A stretch of DNA of 64,000 nucleotides from UPXZ01 sp049840795 (GCA_049840795.1 JASGJK010000033.1:31522-95521), one strand, 5' to 3'; shown: positions 8,812-17,799, counted from the stretch's first letter. Numbers and translations are program-made. The notes: generated from the letters alone by a model not told the origin.

Positions 8812-9480
8812 TTATTCAATTCCTGCAATAATTATAACAAATTCTCCTTTAGGTTGATTTGCTGTAAAATGTGTTACCAACTCGCCTAATGTTCCGCGAA
8901 CAGTTTCTTCGTATATTTTGGATATTTCTCGCGATACCGACGCTTTACGTTCACTACCGAATACTTCTGAGAACTGAGTTAACGTTTTCAACAGACGAAA
9001 AGGAGACTCATAAAACACCATCGTTCGTTCTTCGTCTTTAAGCGCATTCAACTTAGTTTGACGCCCTTTTTTTTGAGGTAAAAAACCTTCAAAACAAAAC
9101 CGGTCATTCGGTAAACCCGATGCCACCAATGCCGGCACAAAAGCCGTTGCTCCAGGCAAACATTCCACCTCAACGCCATTCTCAACACATGCTCGAACAA
9201 GTAAAAAACCCGGGTCGGAAATAGCCGGCGTACCTGCATCGGATATTAGAGCGACTGCTTGTCCGTTTTTTATTCGCTCGGCTACTTGCTGTACGGTTTT
9301 ATGCTCATTGAATTTATGATGCGAGTGCATTAGCGTCTTTATCTCAAAATGTTTGAGTAAAATAGCGCTTGTACGCGTATCTTCTGCCAAAATTAAATCC
9401 ACCGATTTCAACACATTTATCGCTCTAAAGGTCATGTCTTCGAGATTACCTATTGGGGTGGGCACTACGTAAAGTTTCAT
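8812..9480 (-). CDS. rsmI: 16S rRNA (cytidine1402-2'-O)-methyltransferase
   Basis: Uses SAM to 2'-O-methylate C1402 in the decoding centre of 16S rRNA. 222 residues, tetrapyrrole-methylase fold. Signatures are VPTPIGNLEDMTFRA at the start, LAEDTRTSAILLKHF and SDAGTPAISDPGF (the SAM-binding loop). The usual C-terminal extension of longer RsmI proteins is absent, as in the short Bacteroidota form. It is read away from the thymidine kinase region. Confidence 0.93.
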   Translation of the reverse strand: MKLYVVPTPIGNLEDMTFRAINVLKSVDLILAEDTRTSAILLKHFEIKTLMHSHHKFNEHKTVQQVAERIKNGQAVALISDAGTPAISDPGFLLVRACVENGVEVECLPGATAFVPALVASGLPNDRFCFEGFLPQKKGRQTKLNALKDEERTMVFYESPFRLLKTLTQFSEVFGSERKASVSREISKIYEETVRGTLGELVTHFTANQPKGEFVIIIAGIE

Positions 9481-9567
9481 TTAAGAGTTCGAGAATTAGA
9501 GGTTAGATACTGACTATCATAAGCAGATTGCCAAGCATCGCGAATAATATATATTTGTTTTTTATAT

Positions 9568-9751
9568 GAGGTCGTCTTGACTTTTTAATTTAATAGAATT
9601 AATAATCGATAGATGTCACACCTACGGCGCTTAAAAGCAATGATATATATTTTTTATTAAGATTTCGCCCCGATGGGGCTAAGAAGTACCGTTAGGTACG
9701 ACATATTAATAACAGAATGATTATCAACTCATAAAAAGTCAAGATGACTTC
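9568..9751. repeat. 184-bp MITE with IS5-type terminal repeats
   Basis: Terminal inverted repeats of about 20 bp: the left starts GAGGTCGTCTTGACTTTTTA and the complement of the right starts GAAGTCATCTTGACTTTTTA. The same repeat bounds the IS5-type element at 15733-17683 (GAAATCATCTTGACTTTTTA), so this looks like a non-autonomous derivative of that family. Inside are two perfect small hairpins, GCCCC-gat-GGGGC (9667-9679) and GTACC-gtta-GGTAC (9686-9699). It fills most of the 303-bp gap between rsmI and the next gene; no ORF. Confidence 0.75.
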
Positions 9752-9783
9752 GATAAAAACGTTTTATCTTTCTACAAAATGAT

Positions 9784-10593
9784 TTATAGAAATTTTCGTT
9801 TCACGATTTGAAGAAAGTCTTCGGCATGCGCATTGTCTTTTGCCCATCCGAACTTATTATTCAAAAACGAGGCAACTTCCTCGAATTTAGCCAACTGATT
9901 AAGATAAGCAATCGTCTTATTCATCACTTCGCCATTTCCACCAAAGAGCTCACGCTGAAAACGAAAACGATCGCCGATATTAATCGCCTGACGAATATCA
10001 TTAATCTTAACATTCTCATTCACAGTGATAGCTTCGGGAGTAGCATTCTCAGCCCGCTCTTCTTTCCCGTCGGCAATGACAATAAAAGAATCCGATTTTT
10101 TATTAGTCGGTGTCACAAATTCGATATTATCTTCTTCAATCGGTTCTTCTATCGGCTCAATAAGTATTTGTTCCGGTTCTTCTTCCATCGCAACAACTTT
10201 TTCGCCAAGCGCGTAGTCTTCGATATCTTCCTTATATTCAACCGTTTCAACCTCGCCTTTGGCTTCTTCATCCGGCGTAATAGTGTCAGAGACCGTTGGC
10301 AATTGTCCTTCCAAGCCCTCTTCGGCAACCGAAACCGTAAACGGCACTTTTTCATCCTCCAAGGTTTCCTTGACTGATGTGGTGGGATTCAATTCCTCTT
10401 GTTTGTTATTGTTCGTAACTTTGAATGTTAGTTTTTCGAGTTCATTCAGGTTTTTAACAATATTTTCCGCCTTTTGTTTTGCCAACACAATTATTGGCTT
10501 GGGAAAGCTATCCAAATCTGCAAAACCTTCGGTTAATAATTCCAATTCTTTGATGTCTTTTTCAAGCAAAACAACTAAAAAATCTTTGTTCAT
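9784..10593 (-). CDS. Acidic protein of unknown function with conserved C-terminal region
   Basis: 269 residues, no signal peptide or membrane segment. Residues about 1-60 are helical and charged. Residues about 70-190 are a low-complexity acidic linker (runs of Glu and Pro such as EEPEQILIEPIEEPIEEDN). The last 75 residues look folded and conserved (NDIRQAINIGDRFRFQRELF, then NNKFGWAKDN). Proteins of this build next to tdk occur in Bacteroidales genomes as I recall, with no assigned role. Divergent from tdk. Confidence 0.75.
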   Translation of the reverse strand: MNKDFLVVLLEKDIKELELLTEGFADLDSFPKPIIVLAKQKAENIVKNLNELEKLTFKVTNNNKQEELNPTTSVKETLEDEKVPFTVSVAEEGLEGQLPTVSDTITPDEEAKGEVETVEYKEDIEDYALGEKVVAMEEEPEQILIEPIEEPIEEDNIEFVTPTNKKSDSFIVIADGKEERAENATPEAITVNENVKINDIRQAINIGDRFRFQRELFGGNGEVMNKTIAYLNQLAKFEEVASFLNNKFGWAKDNAHAEDFLQIVKRKFL

Positions 10594-10614
10594 ATCTTTT
10601 TTGTTAAATTAAAG

Positions 10615-10642
10615 TTGAATACAAGTATTTTTTCTACTTTTG
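10615..10642 (+). promoter_or_regulatory. Probable tdk promoter
   Basis: TTG (10615-10617) and TACTTTTG (10635-10642) with 17 bases between, slightly short of the usual 19-20. The -7 box is 86 bases before the tdk ATG. Confidence 0.45.
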
Positions 10643-10728
10643 TAAACAGAAAAGTACGTTTACGGCGTAAAGATACACATTAAAGCGTTGAAAAAAAAGA
10701 CAGTTACATTAAAAAAAACACAAAATAG

Positions 10729-11313
10729 ATGATATACTCTGAAAAAAACAATCCGAATCAATTGCGCAGAGGAAGTATCGAAGTGATTTGCGGCTCTATG
10801 TTTTCAGGAAAAACAGAAGAACTTATTCGCAGATTAAAGCGTGCTAATTTTGCAAAACAACGTGTCGAGATCTTCAAGCCGAAAGTTGACACCCGTTATT
10901 CGGAAGATGAAGTAGTATCACACGATCGTACATCTATCCGCTCTACACCGGTTGAATCGTCGGGTAGCATCTTACTAATGTGTAGCGAGGTAGACGTGGT
11001 GGGTATTGACGAAGCACAATTTTTTGATAAAGGTATTGTTGACATCTGTTTACGATTGGCAAATCAAGGTATCCGCGTTATTGTTGCCGGATTAGATATG
11101 GATTTCAGAGGAACCCCTTTTGGTCCGATGCCCGCGCTGATGGCAGTCGCCGAAGATGTTTATAAAACTCATGCTATATGTGTGCGTTGTGGCACTTTAG
11201 CTTACGTTTCTCATCGATTAGTACAAGATAAAAAACAATTTCTGTTAGGAGAAACAAACGAATACGAACCGATTTGCCGCGACTGTTTCAATGAAGCTAT
11301 CCGAAGCAAATAA
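10729..11313 (+). CDS. tdk: Thymidine kinase
   Basis: Phosphorylates thymidine to dTMP in the salvage pathway. 194 residues, type II (bacterial) TK. P-loop GSMFSGKT is at 23-29, catalytic Glu95 in DEAQFF, and the zinc-binding lasso has Cys151/154 (CVRCG) and Cys183/186 (CRDC). ATP and thymidine specificity follow from the family. Followed after 39 bases by a permease gene in the same direction. Confidence 0.96.
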   Translation: MIYSEKNNPNQLRRGSIEVICGSMFSGKTEELIRRLKRANFAKQRVEIFKPKVDTRYSEDEVVSHDRTSIRSTPVESSGSILLMCSEVDVVGIDEAQFFDKGIVDICLRLANQGIRVIVAGLDMDFRGTPFGPMPALMAVAEDVYKTHAICVRCGTLAYVSHRLVQDKKQFLLGETNEYEPICRDCFNEAIRSK

Positions 11314-11352
11314 TCCGCAAAAATTGTTGCAATAAATAACGAAGCGCGAACT

Positions 11353-12504
11353 ATGGAAAAAATATTCAGTAACAAACCTTACACGTTTGACCGTGTGATA
11401 CGAATGATTATTATCATTGGTATTATTACCCTTATATATTTCATTGTGCGAAAATTAAGCAGCGTATTGCTTCCGTTTGTCATCGGATTTTTATTGGCTT
11501 ACTATCTGAATCCGTTTGTTTTATTTTTTCAGAACAAACTTAAAATAAAAAATCGAGGATTAGCTATATGTTGCACTTTGCTACTGTTTTTATTAGCATT
11601 TGCAGGTATTTTATGGATCATTATTCCGCAAATAGTTTATGAATCTCAACGATTTAGCGCATTGGTATCAAATTACACGCAAAACATCAATCTCGGCACT
11701 ATTCTTTCACCACAATGGCAAGCACAAATCAATGAATTTATTGCTCGAATTGACATTAAAGAGCTTTTGAGCAACGAAACATTTACCGGTACGGTAAAAA
11801 ATATTTTCCCTAAACTGTGGAGTTTCATTAACGGTTCGGTGAGTTTTTTGCTTAGCCTCGTTGTTATTATTTTTGTATTTATTTATATGATTTTTATTTT
11901 GATCGATTACGAAAAAATAAAATCTGAAATGTTTTTGATGGTGCCAATCAAATACAGAAAAATTACCGAAGAGATTTTTACAGACACAAAAAACGCTATG
12001 AATCAGTATTTTAGAGGACAAGGACTTGTAGCGTTGCTTACCGGGATTATTTTGATGATTGGTCTTAGTATTATCGGGTTACCAATGGCAATCGTGATAG
12101 GAGCGCTGATGGGAATACTCAATATGATACCATATATGCAAGGATTAGGACTCATTCCATGTGCACTGATGGGCATTTTGCGCGCCGCTGAAACCGGACA
12201 AAATTTATGGATGGTGTGGCTGAGTATTCTTATTGTGTTTATTATTGCACAAGCCATTCAGGACTATATACTCGTACCACGAATAATGAAAAAGGTTACC
12301 GGGCTTCGACCTGCAATGGTACTGTTGTCTCTTTCTGTATGGGGCTCGTTGATGGGCATTATTGGGATGATAATTGCTCTACCGCTTACCGTAGTGTTAT
12401 TAGCTTACTATAAACGGTTTGTTCTGAACGAAGAGCGTAAAGAACCGCAAGCAGAAGAAGCAGTTGTCGATTCAGCTGATCCAGAAAGTAAAGAACAGAA
12501 CTAA
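11353..12504 (+). CDS. AI-2E/PerM-family membrane transporter
   Basis: 383 residues with about seven hydrophobic segments: one pair near the N-terminus, an extended periplasmic-type middle section (about 100-160), then five helices including GLPMAIVIGALMGILNMIPY and LRPAMVLLSLSVWGSLMGI, both typical of the family. The acidic tail (EERKEPQAEEAVVDSADPE) is cytosolic. Family members include the AI-2 exporter TqsA and Na+/H+ antiporter-like proteins; substrate unknown. Probably co-transcribed with tdk, with a terminator at 12602. Confidence 0.88.
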   Translation: MEKIFSNKPYTFDRVIRMIIIIGIITLIYFIVRKLSSVLLPFVIGFLLAYYLNPFVLFFQNKLKIKNRGLAICCTLLLFLLAFAGILWIIIPQIVYESQRFSALVSNYTQNINLGTILSPQWQAQINEFIARIDIKELLSNETFTGTVKNIFPKLWSFINGSVSFLLSLVVIIFVFIYMIFILIDYEKIKSEMFLMVPIKYRKITEEIFTDTKNAMNQYFRGQGLVALLTGIILMIGLSIIGLPMAIVIGALMGILNMIPYMQGLGLIPCALMGILRAAETGQNLWMVWLSILIVFIIAQAIQDYILVPRIMKKVTGLRPAMVLLSLSVWGSLMGIIGMIIALPLTVVLLAYYKRFVLNEERKEPQAEEAVVDSADPESKEQN

Positions 12505-12601
12505 GAATCAATACCTAAAGCACAAAAAAACAGCATAGTTGGTATTCACACATCACTTTTCTCTATCCAAATTTATCGTTTCATTCTCCCAATTCAAAAA
12601 G

Positions 12602-12621
12602 CGAACAAGTTCGTTTTTTTT
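12602..12621 (+). terminator. Intrinsic terminator after the tdk-permease pair
   Basis: CGAAC-aa-GTTCG (12602-12613) followed by eight T. The stem is short but the U-tract is good, about 100 bases after the permease stop. Confidence 0.55.
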
Positions 12622-12736
12622 GAAAAACACATCAAAACGGAGTGAACCCTTTAGAATTTCACATTCACACTCCGAGCACCAATATTAAGGATTAAAATTG
12701 GCTAAAAATAATGTATTGTTAATTTGCATATAAATC

Positions 12737-12962
12737 ATTCAACTTTCGCAAATCACTAAACGTTTGATTCTATGAATATTTAAAAATAATTCATCCTGAC
12801 TATCAGATGCTTATGAGAATCAAGGGTTTTAATCTTGTTTAAGTTAGACCTTACCCCCAGCCCCTCTTCCGATGGAGAGGAGGGTACGTAGTGAGAGCAA
12901 TAAAGTTACCACACCAATGCAATTTACTGTAATTAAGCGAATTAAATGCGAAAAAGTTGAAT
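12737..12962. repeat. 226-bp MITE-like repeat, copy A
   Basis: Bounded by inverted repeats: ATTCAACTTTCGCA at the left and TGCGAAAAAGTTGAAT at the right. A near-identical 228-bp copy lies at 36147-36374, in the same orientation, and shares the internal block AGGGTTTTAATCTTG-type sequence, CCCC(C)AGCCCCTCTTCCGATGG and GGGTACGTAGTGAGAG. No clear target duplication on this copy. It occupies the 600-bp gap between the permease and pgk. A 62-codon open frame across it is not a gene. Confidence 0.75.
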
Positions 12963-13024
12963 CGATCATGATCACCCCATCATCAGATTTAGTTCAAAAC
13001 TATCAAGAACCAATAATTATCAAC

Positions 13025-13058
13025 AAAAAACCGAACAGCAAAAAGCGTTCGGTTTTTT
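13025..13058. terminator. Bidirectional terminator downstream of pgk
   Basis: Perfect 12-bp arms AAAAAACCGAAC (13025-13036) and GTTCGGTTTTTT (13047-13058) around a 10-base loop. Works as an intrinsic terminator on either strand; most likely ends pgk transcription on the minus strand. Confidence 0.85.
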
Positions 13059-13115
13059 AATCTTATAATAATACTCGGCAAAAAGAAGTATTATTGATAC
13101 AAATTCGATCAAATC

Positions 13116-14375
13116 TTATCCTTTCACCGCAGCAATTCCCGGAAGCACCAATCCTTCGATGGCTTCGAGTAACGCACCTCCTCCGGTTGAAACATACGAC
13201 ATTTTATCAGCAATGCCGAATTTATTTACACAAGCAACGGAATCACCTCCACCTACTAATGAAAACGCGCCGTTTTGAGTAGCCTCTACAATAGCCATAC
13301 CTACCGCACGTGATCCACTGGTAAAATTCTCAAATTCAAAAACGCCAGTAGGACCGTTCCAAAGAATGGTTTTTGACGATTTGATAACGTCAACAAATTT
13401 CTTTTCGGTTTCGGGTCCTATATCCAATCCTTCCCAACCTTCGGGGATTTCGCCAACCGGAACAAATTGTGTATTTGCATCGTTGCTGAATGCGTCTGCA
13501 ATTTTAGCATCAACAGCCAATACCATATTAACGTTGTTTTTCTTTGCTTTTTCGAGTAATTCAAGAGCTAAATCAAGTTTGTCATTTTCACAAATAGACA
13601 ATCCTACGTTACCTCCCAATGCTTTTGCGAAGGTATAAGTCATACCGCCGGCAATAATCAAATTATCTACTTTTGTAAGTAAATTTTCGATGATTTCGAT
13701 CTTGGTTGAAACTTTGGAACCTCCCATAATGGCAGTAAACGGACGAGCAGGATTATCCATCAATGTATCAACTGCTTTCACCTCTTTTTCCATCAGGTAA
13801 CCAAACATTTTATAATCGCTATCAAAATAATCGGCAATCAGAGCCGTTGAAGCGTGTGCACGGTGTGCAGTACCGAAAGCATCGTTCACATAAACATCGG
13901 CATAAGAAGCCAATTTTTTAGTAAATTCTTTTTGAGATGCTTTAACTTCTTTTTTAGCTACCGCTTTTTCTTCCTCAGTTGCCGTATCAGGAAGACGTGG
14001 TTTTCCTTCTTCTTCGGCATAAAAACGTAAATTTTCGAGCAATACAGCTTCACCGTCTTTTAAATCGGCTATCAACTGCTCGGTTTCTGCACCCAACGTG
14101 TCGGTAGCAAATTTGACCTGTACTCCTAAAAGTTCAGAAACACGTGGTACAATAACTTTCAACGAATATTTAGGATCCGGATTTTTTTTCGGACGCCCCA
14201 TATGAGAAGCAATAATTAATCTGCCACCATCAGCAATGATTTTTTTCAATGTAGGTATTGCAGCACGAATACGGGTATCGTCCGTAATATTGAAATTTTC
14301 ATCCACGGGAACGTTGAAGTCAACGCGAACAAACGCCTTTTTTCCGGCAAAGTTAAATTTGTCTAATGTTGTCAT
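13116..14375 (-). CDS. pgk: Phosphoglycerate kinase
   Basis: Glycolytic transfer of phosphate from 1,3-bisphosphoglycerate to ADP, in the cytoplasm. 419 residues, full length. N-terminal substrate domain: KKAFVRVDFNVPVDEN and IASHMGRPKK. The hinge and nucleotide domain carry GGSKVSTK, ILWNGPTGVFEFENF and GGGDSVACVNKFG. It lies 123 bases after purE on the same strand and is followed by a strong terminator. Confidence 0.97.
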   Translation of the reverse strand: MTTLDKFNFAGKKAFVRVDFNVPVDENFNITDDTRIRAAIPTLKKIIADGGRLIIASHMGRPKKNPDPKYSLKVIVPRVSELLGVQVKFATDTLGAETEQLIADLKDGEAVLLENLRFYAEEEGKPRLPDTATEEEKAVAKKEVKASQKEFTKKLASYADVYVNDAFGTAHRAHASTALIADYFDSDYKMFGYLMEKEVKAVDTLMDNPARPFTAIMGGSKVSTKIEIIENLLTKVDNLIIAGGMTYTFAKALGGNVGLSICENDKLDLALELLEKAKKNNVNMVLAVDAKIADAFSNDANTQFVPVGEIPEGWEGLDIGPETEKKFVDVIKSSKTILWNGPTGVFEFENFTSGSRAVGMAIVEATQNGAFSLVGGGDSVACVNKFGIADKMSYVSTGGGALLEAIEGLVLPGIAAVKG

Positions 14376-14498
14376 ATCTTTTTGGGTTTATATCAGCCCT
14401 AAAATCCTCTTAAAAATAAAGACCTTCAGGACTTTTTTATATGAATAATATTTTTCTTTTCTTCTATAAAAAGACAAATACCCGCAAAACGTCCCTCG

Positions 14499-15071
14499 TT
14501 AGGGAGTTGAAGGGCATTTGAATTTATATTTTATTTCAGCCAATTCTTCATTTGCTGTTACAATCTTCTTCTTCAAGTCTTCCTTGTATTGTACTAATTT
14601 GCTTTGAAGATTGTTATCGGCAGTAGAAATAATTTGACAGGCAAGAATAGCCGCATTCAAAGCGCCATCAATGCCAACGGTAGCTACGGGAATGCCCGGA
14701 GGCATCTGTACTATTGCGAAAAGTGCATCCACACCATCTAACGAAGATTTAATAGGTACTCCTATCACCGGAAGCGTAGTCATCGAGGCGATTACACCCG
14801 GAAGATGAGCCGCCATTCCGGCTGCCGCGATGATTACCTGAACATCGCGCCCTTTGGCTCCCTTGGCAAACAGCTCTACCTCCGCGGGCGTACGATGTGC
14901 CGAAAGCGCATGCATCTCAAATGGTATTTCCATTTCGTCTAAAAACTCCGCTGCTTTTTTCATCACGGGTAAATCAGAGGTGCTACCCATAATTATGGAA
15001 ACTTTTGGAGAAAGCTCCCCCATACTCCCAAAGGAAGATTTTAACTCATCAGTTGAGTTTTCGGAATTCAT
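14499..15071 (-). CDS. purE: N5-carboxyaminoimidazole ribonucleotide mutase
   Basis: Converts N5-CAIR to 4-carboxyaminoimidazole ribonucleotide in purine synthesis. The 190 residues include an N-terminal extension of about 20 residues before PKVSIIMGSTSDLPVMKKA. An in-frame Met at residue 17 (MGELSPKV) is an alternative start that gives the usual PurE length. Key motifs are GSTSDLP, SAHRTP and the AAAGMAAHLPG loop. It lies 85 bases after gcvH, same strand, the common Bacteroidales pairing. Confidence 0.95.
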   Translation of the reverse strand: MNSENSTDELKSSFGSMGELSPKVSIIMGSTSDLPVMKKAAEFLDEMEIPFEMHALSAHRTPAEVELFAKGAKGRDVQVIIAAAGMAAHLPGVIASMTTLPVIGVPIKSSLDGVDALFAIVQMPPGIPVATVGIDGALNAAILACQIISTADNNLQSKLVQYKEDLKKKIVTANEELAEIKYKFKCPSTP

Positions 15072-15156
15072 TGTATCCTAATGTTTAATATCGATTTTAC
15101 ATTCAGTAAGTGTCTCCTTCTACCGTTTCTTATATTATAGGGATGAAGGAGTTTCA

Positions 15157-15534
15157 TCATCCTATTAACTCTGCGTAGGCTTCAGCGCTTAACAGTGCAT
15201 CTAATTGTGTAGCATCAGCAATTGATATTTTCACCATCCAACCTTTTCCATACGGATCGTCATTTACTAATTCCGGTGCATCTTCCAGCTCGGCATTGAA
15301 TTCCAATACTTCGCCCGATACGGGAATAAACAAATCAGAAACAGTTTTTACCGCTTCTACGGTTCCAAATACGTCTCCTTCTTCCAATGTTTCGCCTACG
15401 GTTTCAACCTCTACAAATACAATTTCGCCTAATTCTCCTTGTGCATAATCAGTTATGCCTACATAAGCTTCAGTGCCTTCCACACGCACCCATTCGTGTT
15501 CTTTAGTGTACTTTAAATTTGCCGGTACATTCAT
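15157..15534 (-). CDS. gcvH: Glycine cleavage system H protein
   Basis: Carries the lipoyl arm that shuttles the aminomethyl group between the P, T and L proteins. 125 residues, the usual length, starting MNVPANLKYTKEHEWVRVEG. Lipoylation site Lys63 in TVEAVKTVSDLF; the flanking GEIVFVEVETVGE and DPYGKGWMVKI blocks are typical. First gene of gcvH-purE. The other glycine cleavage subunits are not in this window. Confidence 0.96.
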   Translation of the reverse strand: MNVPANLKYTKEHEWVRVEGTEAYVGITDYAQGELGEIVFVEVETVGETLEEGDVFGTVEAVKTVSDLFIPVSGEVLEFNAELEDAPELVNDDPYGKGWMVKISIADATQLDALLSAEAYAELIG

Positions 15535-15623
15535 ATTCGTTTTTCTTTTTTATAGAAAATACCCCGCACGTAAATATGCCGCACAGAAATATTTTTTGTT
15601 GAGTTAATTGATTTTTTGAGTTA

Positions 15624-15631
15624 CAAAGATA
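15624..15631 (-). promoter_or_regulatory. gcvH promoter -7 box
   Basis: TATCTTTG on the minus strand, about 90 bases before the gcvH start. It lies 102 bases from the left end of the IS5-type element, so the insertion is upstream of the promoter. Confidence 0.5.
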
Positions 15632-15736
15632 CAAATAGTTCCGCTATTTTTAAGAACTAAAGCGGATGATTTTTCTATTAAAAATCTTTTTTGACTTAAA
15701 AAATTTTTCGATACATTAAATAACTATTAAGTGAAA

Positions 15737-16570
15737 TCATCTTGACTTTTTATTTTTATTAATTTTCTTTAATAATATAACGATAAATGCAATAAGGTTG
15801 AGGTTTCTCCAACTGGAGGCTGTTACATCAAATCTATTCAATAACGTCCTGTAACTGTCAATTCAGGTATTTGTCCTTTCAATGCTGTAACGTTCTTCAT
15901 AAAGTAAGTTATCTATAAAGATGTTATCACTATGAGCATTGTTTCTATAATTTATCGCGATATTTGGAATAATTTCCTTGTCACAACAAAGATTTCTTAA
16001 TTCCTTACAGTCAAAACCACTGTCAGCATTTAAGAATAAACCATCTATCCTGATTCTTGCTTCGGTAAGTGTACCGAGCATTTGATTGAAATACTTAGTT
16101 ATTTTATGCACATCATTATGATTACCCGTTATTGGTTCTGACATTTCCAGAGGTATGCCTTCTCTTTCTGTAAGAAAAAGCGCATTAGTCGTTTTCTTTT
16201 TCTTCCGGCCTTGATAAGCTACTTTTTTGCCTCCACGAAGTGCCGGTGTATGACTACCGTCTAAATCAATGCTGGACATATCAAGATAAGTCCTGTATTT
16301 ATCCAATAAACGTATCTATATTTGTTCCCAAATACCGCATTTGCACCATTTGCGAAAATGACCGAAAATGGTTTTGTAGCTTAATGGAACATCAGAAAAT
16401 AGACTTTTAACTGGCAGCATATGCCATTGACAACCTGTTTTTAATTTATATAGAATGCTGTTTACAACTTCAATCAAACTGTTTTTTGTGTCAAAACCAC
16501 GCTTGGCTTTGGGTAAATATGGTAATATCTCTGATTTTATCGTATCTTTGTCAAGTACTTGGTACATCAT
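15737..16570 (-). pseudogene. IS5-type transposase with two in-frame stops
   Basis: One continuous frame of 278 codons, no frameshift, broken by TAG at 16316-16318 and TGA at 15863-15865. Both fall where relatives have Trp: WEQI-stop-IRLLDKYR, and ERTNT-stop-IDSYRTLLNR, where ERxNAWxDS is typical. N-terminus MMYQVLDKDTIKSEILPYLP; DDE core includes SSIDLDGSHTPALRGG, GLFLNADSGFD and the late Glu region ERYSIERTN. The restored C-terminus ends KNKKSR inside the terminal repeat. Nonsense changes TGG to TAG/TGA explain both stops, so this copy is inactive unless supplied in trans. Confidence 0.85.
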
Positions 16571-16648
16571 AGAAAGGAGCGGGATTTAGTAATTTGAACT
16601 TACATAAAAACGTTCCTTTCTTTTGTTTAGTATTTAAATTTTTAATAA

Positions 16649-16656
16649 AAATAAAA
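16649..16656. repeat. 8-bp target duplication of the IS1595 element
   Basis: AAATAAAA here and again at 17661-17668, flanking 16657-17660 exactly. Eight bases is the known duplication length for IS1595-family insertions. The target lay inside the right terminal repeat of the IS5-type element. Confidence 0.85.
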
Positions 16657-17660
16657 TATGATTATCCGCTGTGTTACCTAAATTGATTTTTGTATGTAAC
16701 CGATGCTATCATAAGCCTGTCAAATAAATTTTCACCAAAGTATCTTCTATTGAATTTGTAACAGAATTCGTTCAGATAATTTTGAAGATATTCAGGTTTA
16801 ATATCGTGATAAATATCCAGTAACATTCGTTTAGCGTTACTGATTGCTATATGAACCCAAGGTAATACCTTTCCAATTTCTTCTTTTGGTATTACTTGTG
16901 GTCGGTGCTCTTTGACAATATCTTTTATTTTGACGTAAGAAGTTGAATCGTCAGAATCAATGGTTGATTCTTTAGTTACATTGTTTTCAACCAATGAGGT
17001 TATTGTAGCTGATTTTAAGTCATTTATAACAATCATTTTGATATGTCCCACTTGTCTTGGCTTACCTGTTTTGGTTGTTTGTCCTTCAACGGGTTGACTT
17101 TCTGCCATTACAAGGACTTTGCTTTTTTTCTGACTTCCACGACCTCTTTTCAATGGCTTTTTCTTTTCATCGTCAGGAGTTTCTGTTGAAAAGAAACCTT
17201 CATCTAATTCAATGACACCTGATAATGAATATATTTCATTCCGCTTGCCCATAATCTCACGTAGCTTATGAAGCAAAGTCCAAATTGGTTCATAGCGTTT
17301 ATGACCCAACTGTCGTTGGAGTTCAGCCGCTGAAAAGCTTTTCTTTGTGCTTGTCAGCAAGTGAATGGCTATAAACCAATAACGAAATGGCAATTGTGAA
17401 CCATGCATTACTGTATTGGCACGTAAACTTTGACGTTTACCGCATTTTTTACATTCATAGCATTCTTTATCTTTCTTCCAATAATGATTTGTTCCGCCAC
17501 AATGAGGACAAACAACGCCTTGTTGGTCGCGATACTCTTTAAATTTTACTCTACAACTTGTTTCGTCTGGATATTGTGCAACAAAATTTAGTAAATTCAT
17601 GTCTTTTATGATTAGTTCTTACAAAGATAATCATTTTAGGCGAAATACCGGATAATCATT
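16657..17660. mobile_element. IS1595-family (ISXO2-like) insertion sequence
   Basis: 1004 bp, bounded by inverted repeats: left TATGATTATCCGCTGTGTTA, complement of right AATGATTATCCGGTATTTCG. Flanked by an exact 8-bp duplication (AAATAAAA). Carries one intact transposase on the minus strand. Identical flanking copies suggest a recent insertion. Confidence 0.88.
16674..17600 (-). CDS. IS1595-family (ISXO2-like) transposase
   Basis: 308 residues. An N-terminal zinc ribbon has Cys pairs in VCPHCGG and CYECKKCG (about residues 30-58). The ISXO2-like domain follows, with the first acidic residue in VIELDEGFF and the second in TIDSDDSTSY. The third site region reads WVHIAISNAKRMLLDIYHDI, close to the Asn-containing variant of this family. 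The frame is intact and both ends are present, so the element may be active. Confidence 0.9.
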   Translation of the reverse strand: MNLLNFVAQYPDETSCRVKFKEYRDQQGVVCPHCGGTNHYWKKDKECYECKKCGKRQSLRANTVMHGSQLPFRYWFIAIHLLTSTKKSFSAAELQRQLGHKRYEPIWTLLHKLREIMGKRNEIYSLSGVIELDEGFFSTETPDDEKKKPLKRGRGSQKKSKVLVMAESQPVEGQTTKTGKPRQVGHIKMIVINDLKSATITSLVENNVTKESTIDSDDSTSYVKIKDIVKEHRPQVIPKEEIGKVLPWVHIAISNAKRMLLDIYHDIKPEYLQNYLNEFCYKFNRRYFGENLFDRLMIASVTYKNQFR

Positions 17661-17799
17661 AAATAAAAAGTCAAGACGACTTCGTAAAAAATATCTTTTA
17701 GGTTCTACAAATAACGAATATCTCAAAATAGATGTTTATCCTGAATTAAAATAATCTTTATAAACCATAAAAACTATAGAAAGTGTGTGTATTATTTCG

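Larger units (their letters stand above)
15733..17683. mobile_element. IS5-type element interrupted by an IS1595-family element
   Basis: The left inverted repeat begins at 15733 (GAAATCATCTTGACTTTTTA, continuing TTTTTATTAA). The right repeat, complement of 17663-17683, reads GAAGTCGTCTTGACTTTTTA. The right repeat continues across the IS1595 insertion: deleting 16657-17660 plus one target copy rejoins it to TTTTTATTAA and restores about 30 bp of near-perfect terminal repeat and an element of about 939 bp, the right size for the IS5 superfamily. Its transposase is dead (two stops). Located between gcvH and clpP. Confidence 0.85.

Noticed and set aside
12872..13060. 62-codon open frame between the permease and pgk
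   Set aside because: It spans the MITE's right end and the pgk terminator; its codons follow those structures, not a protein.
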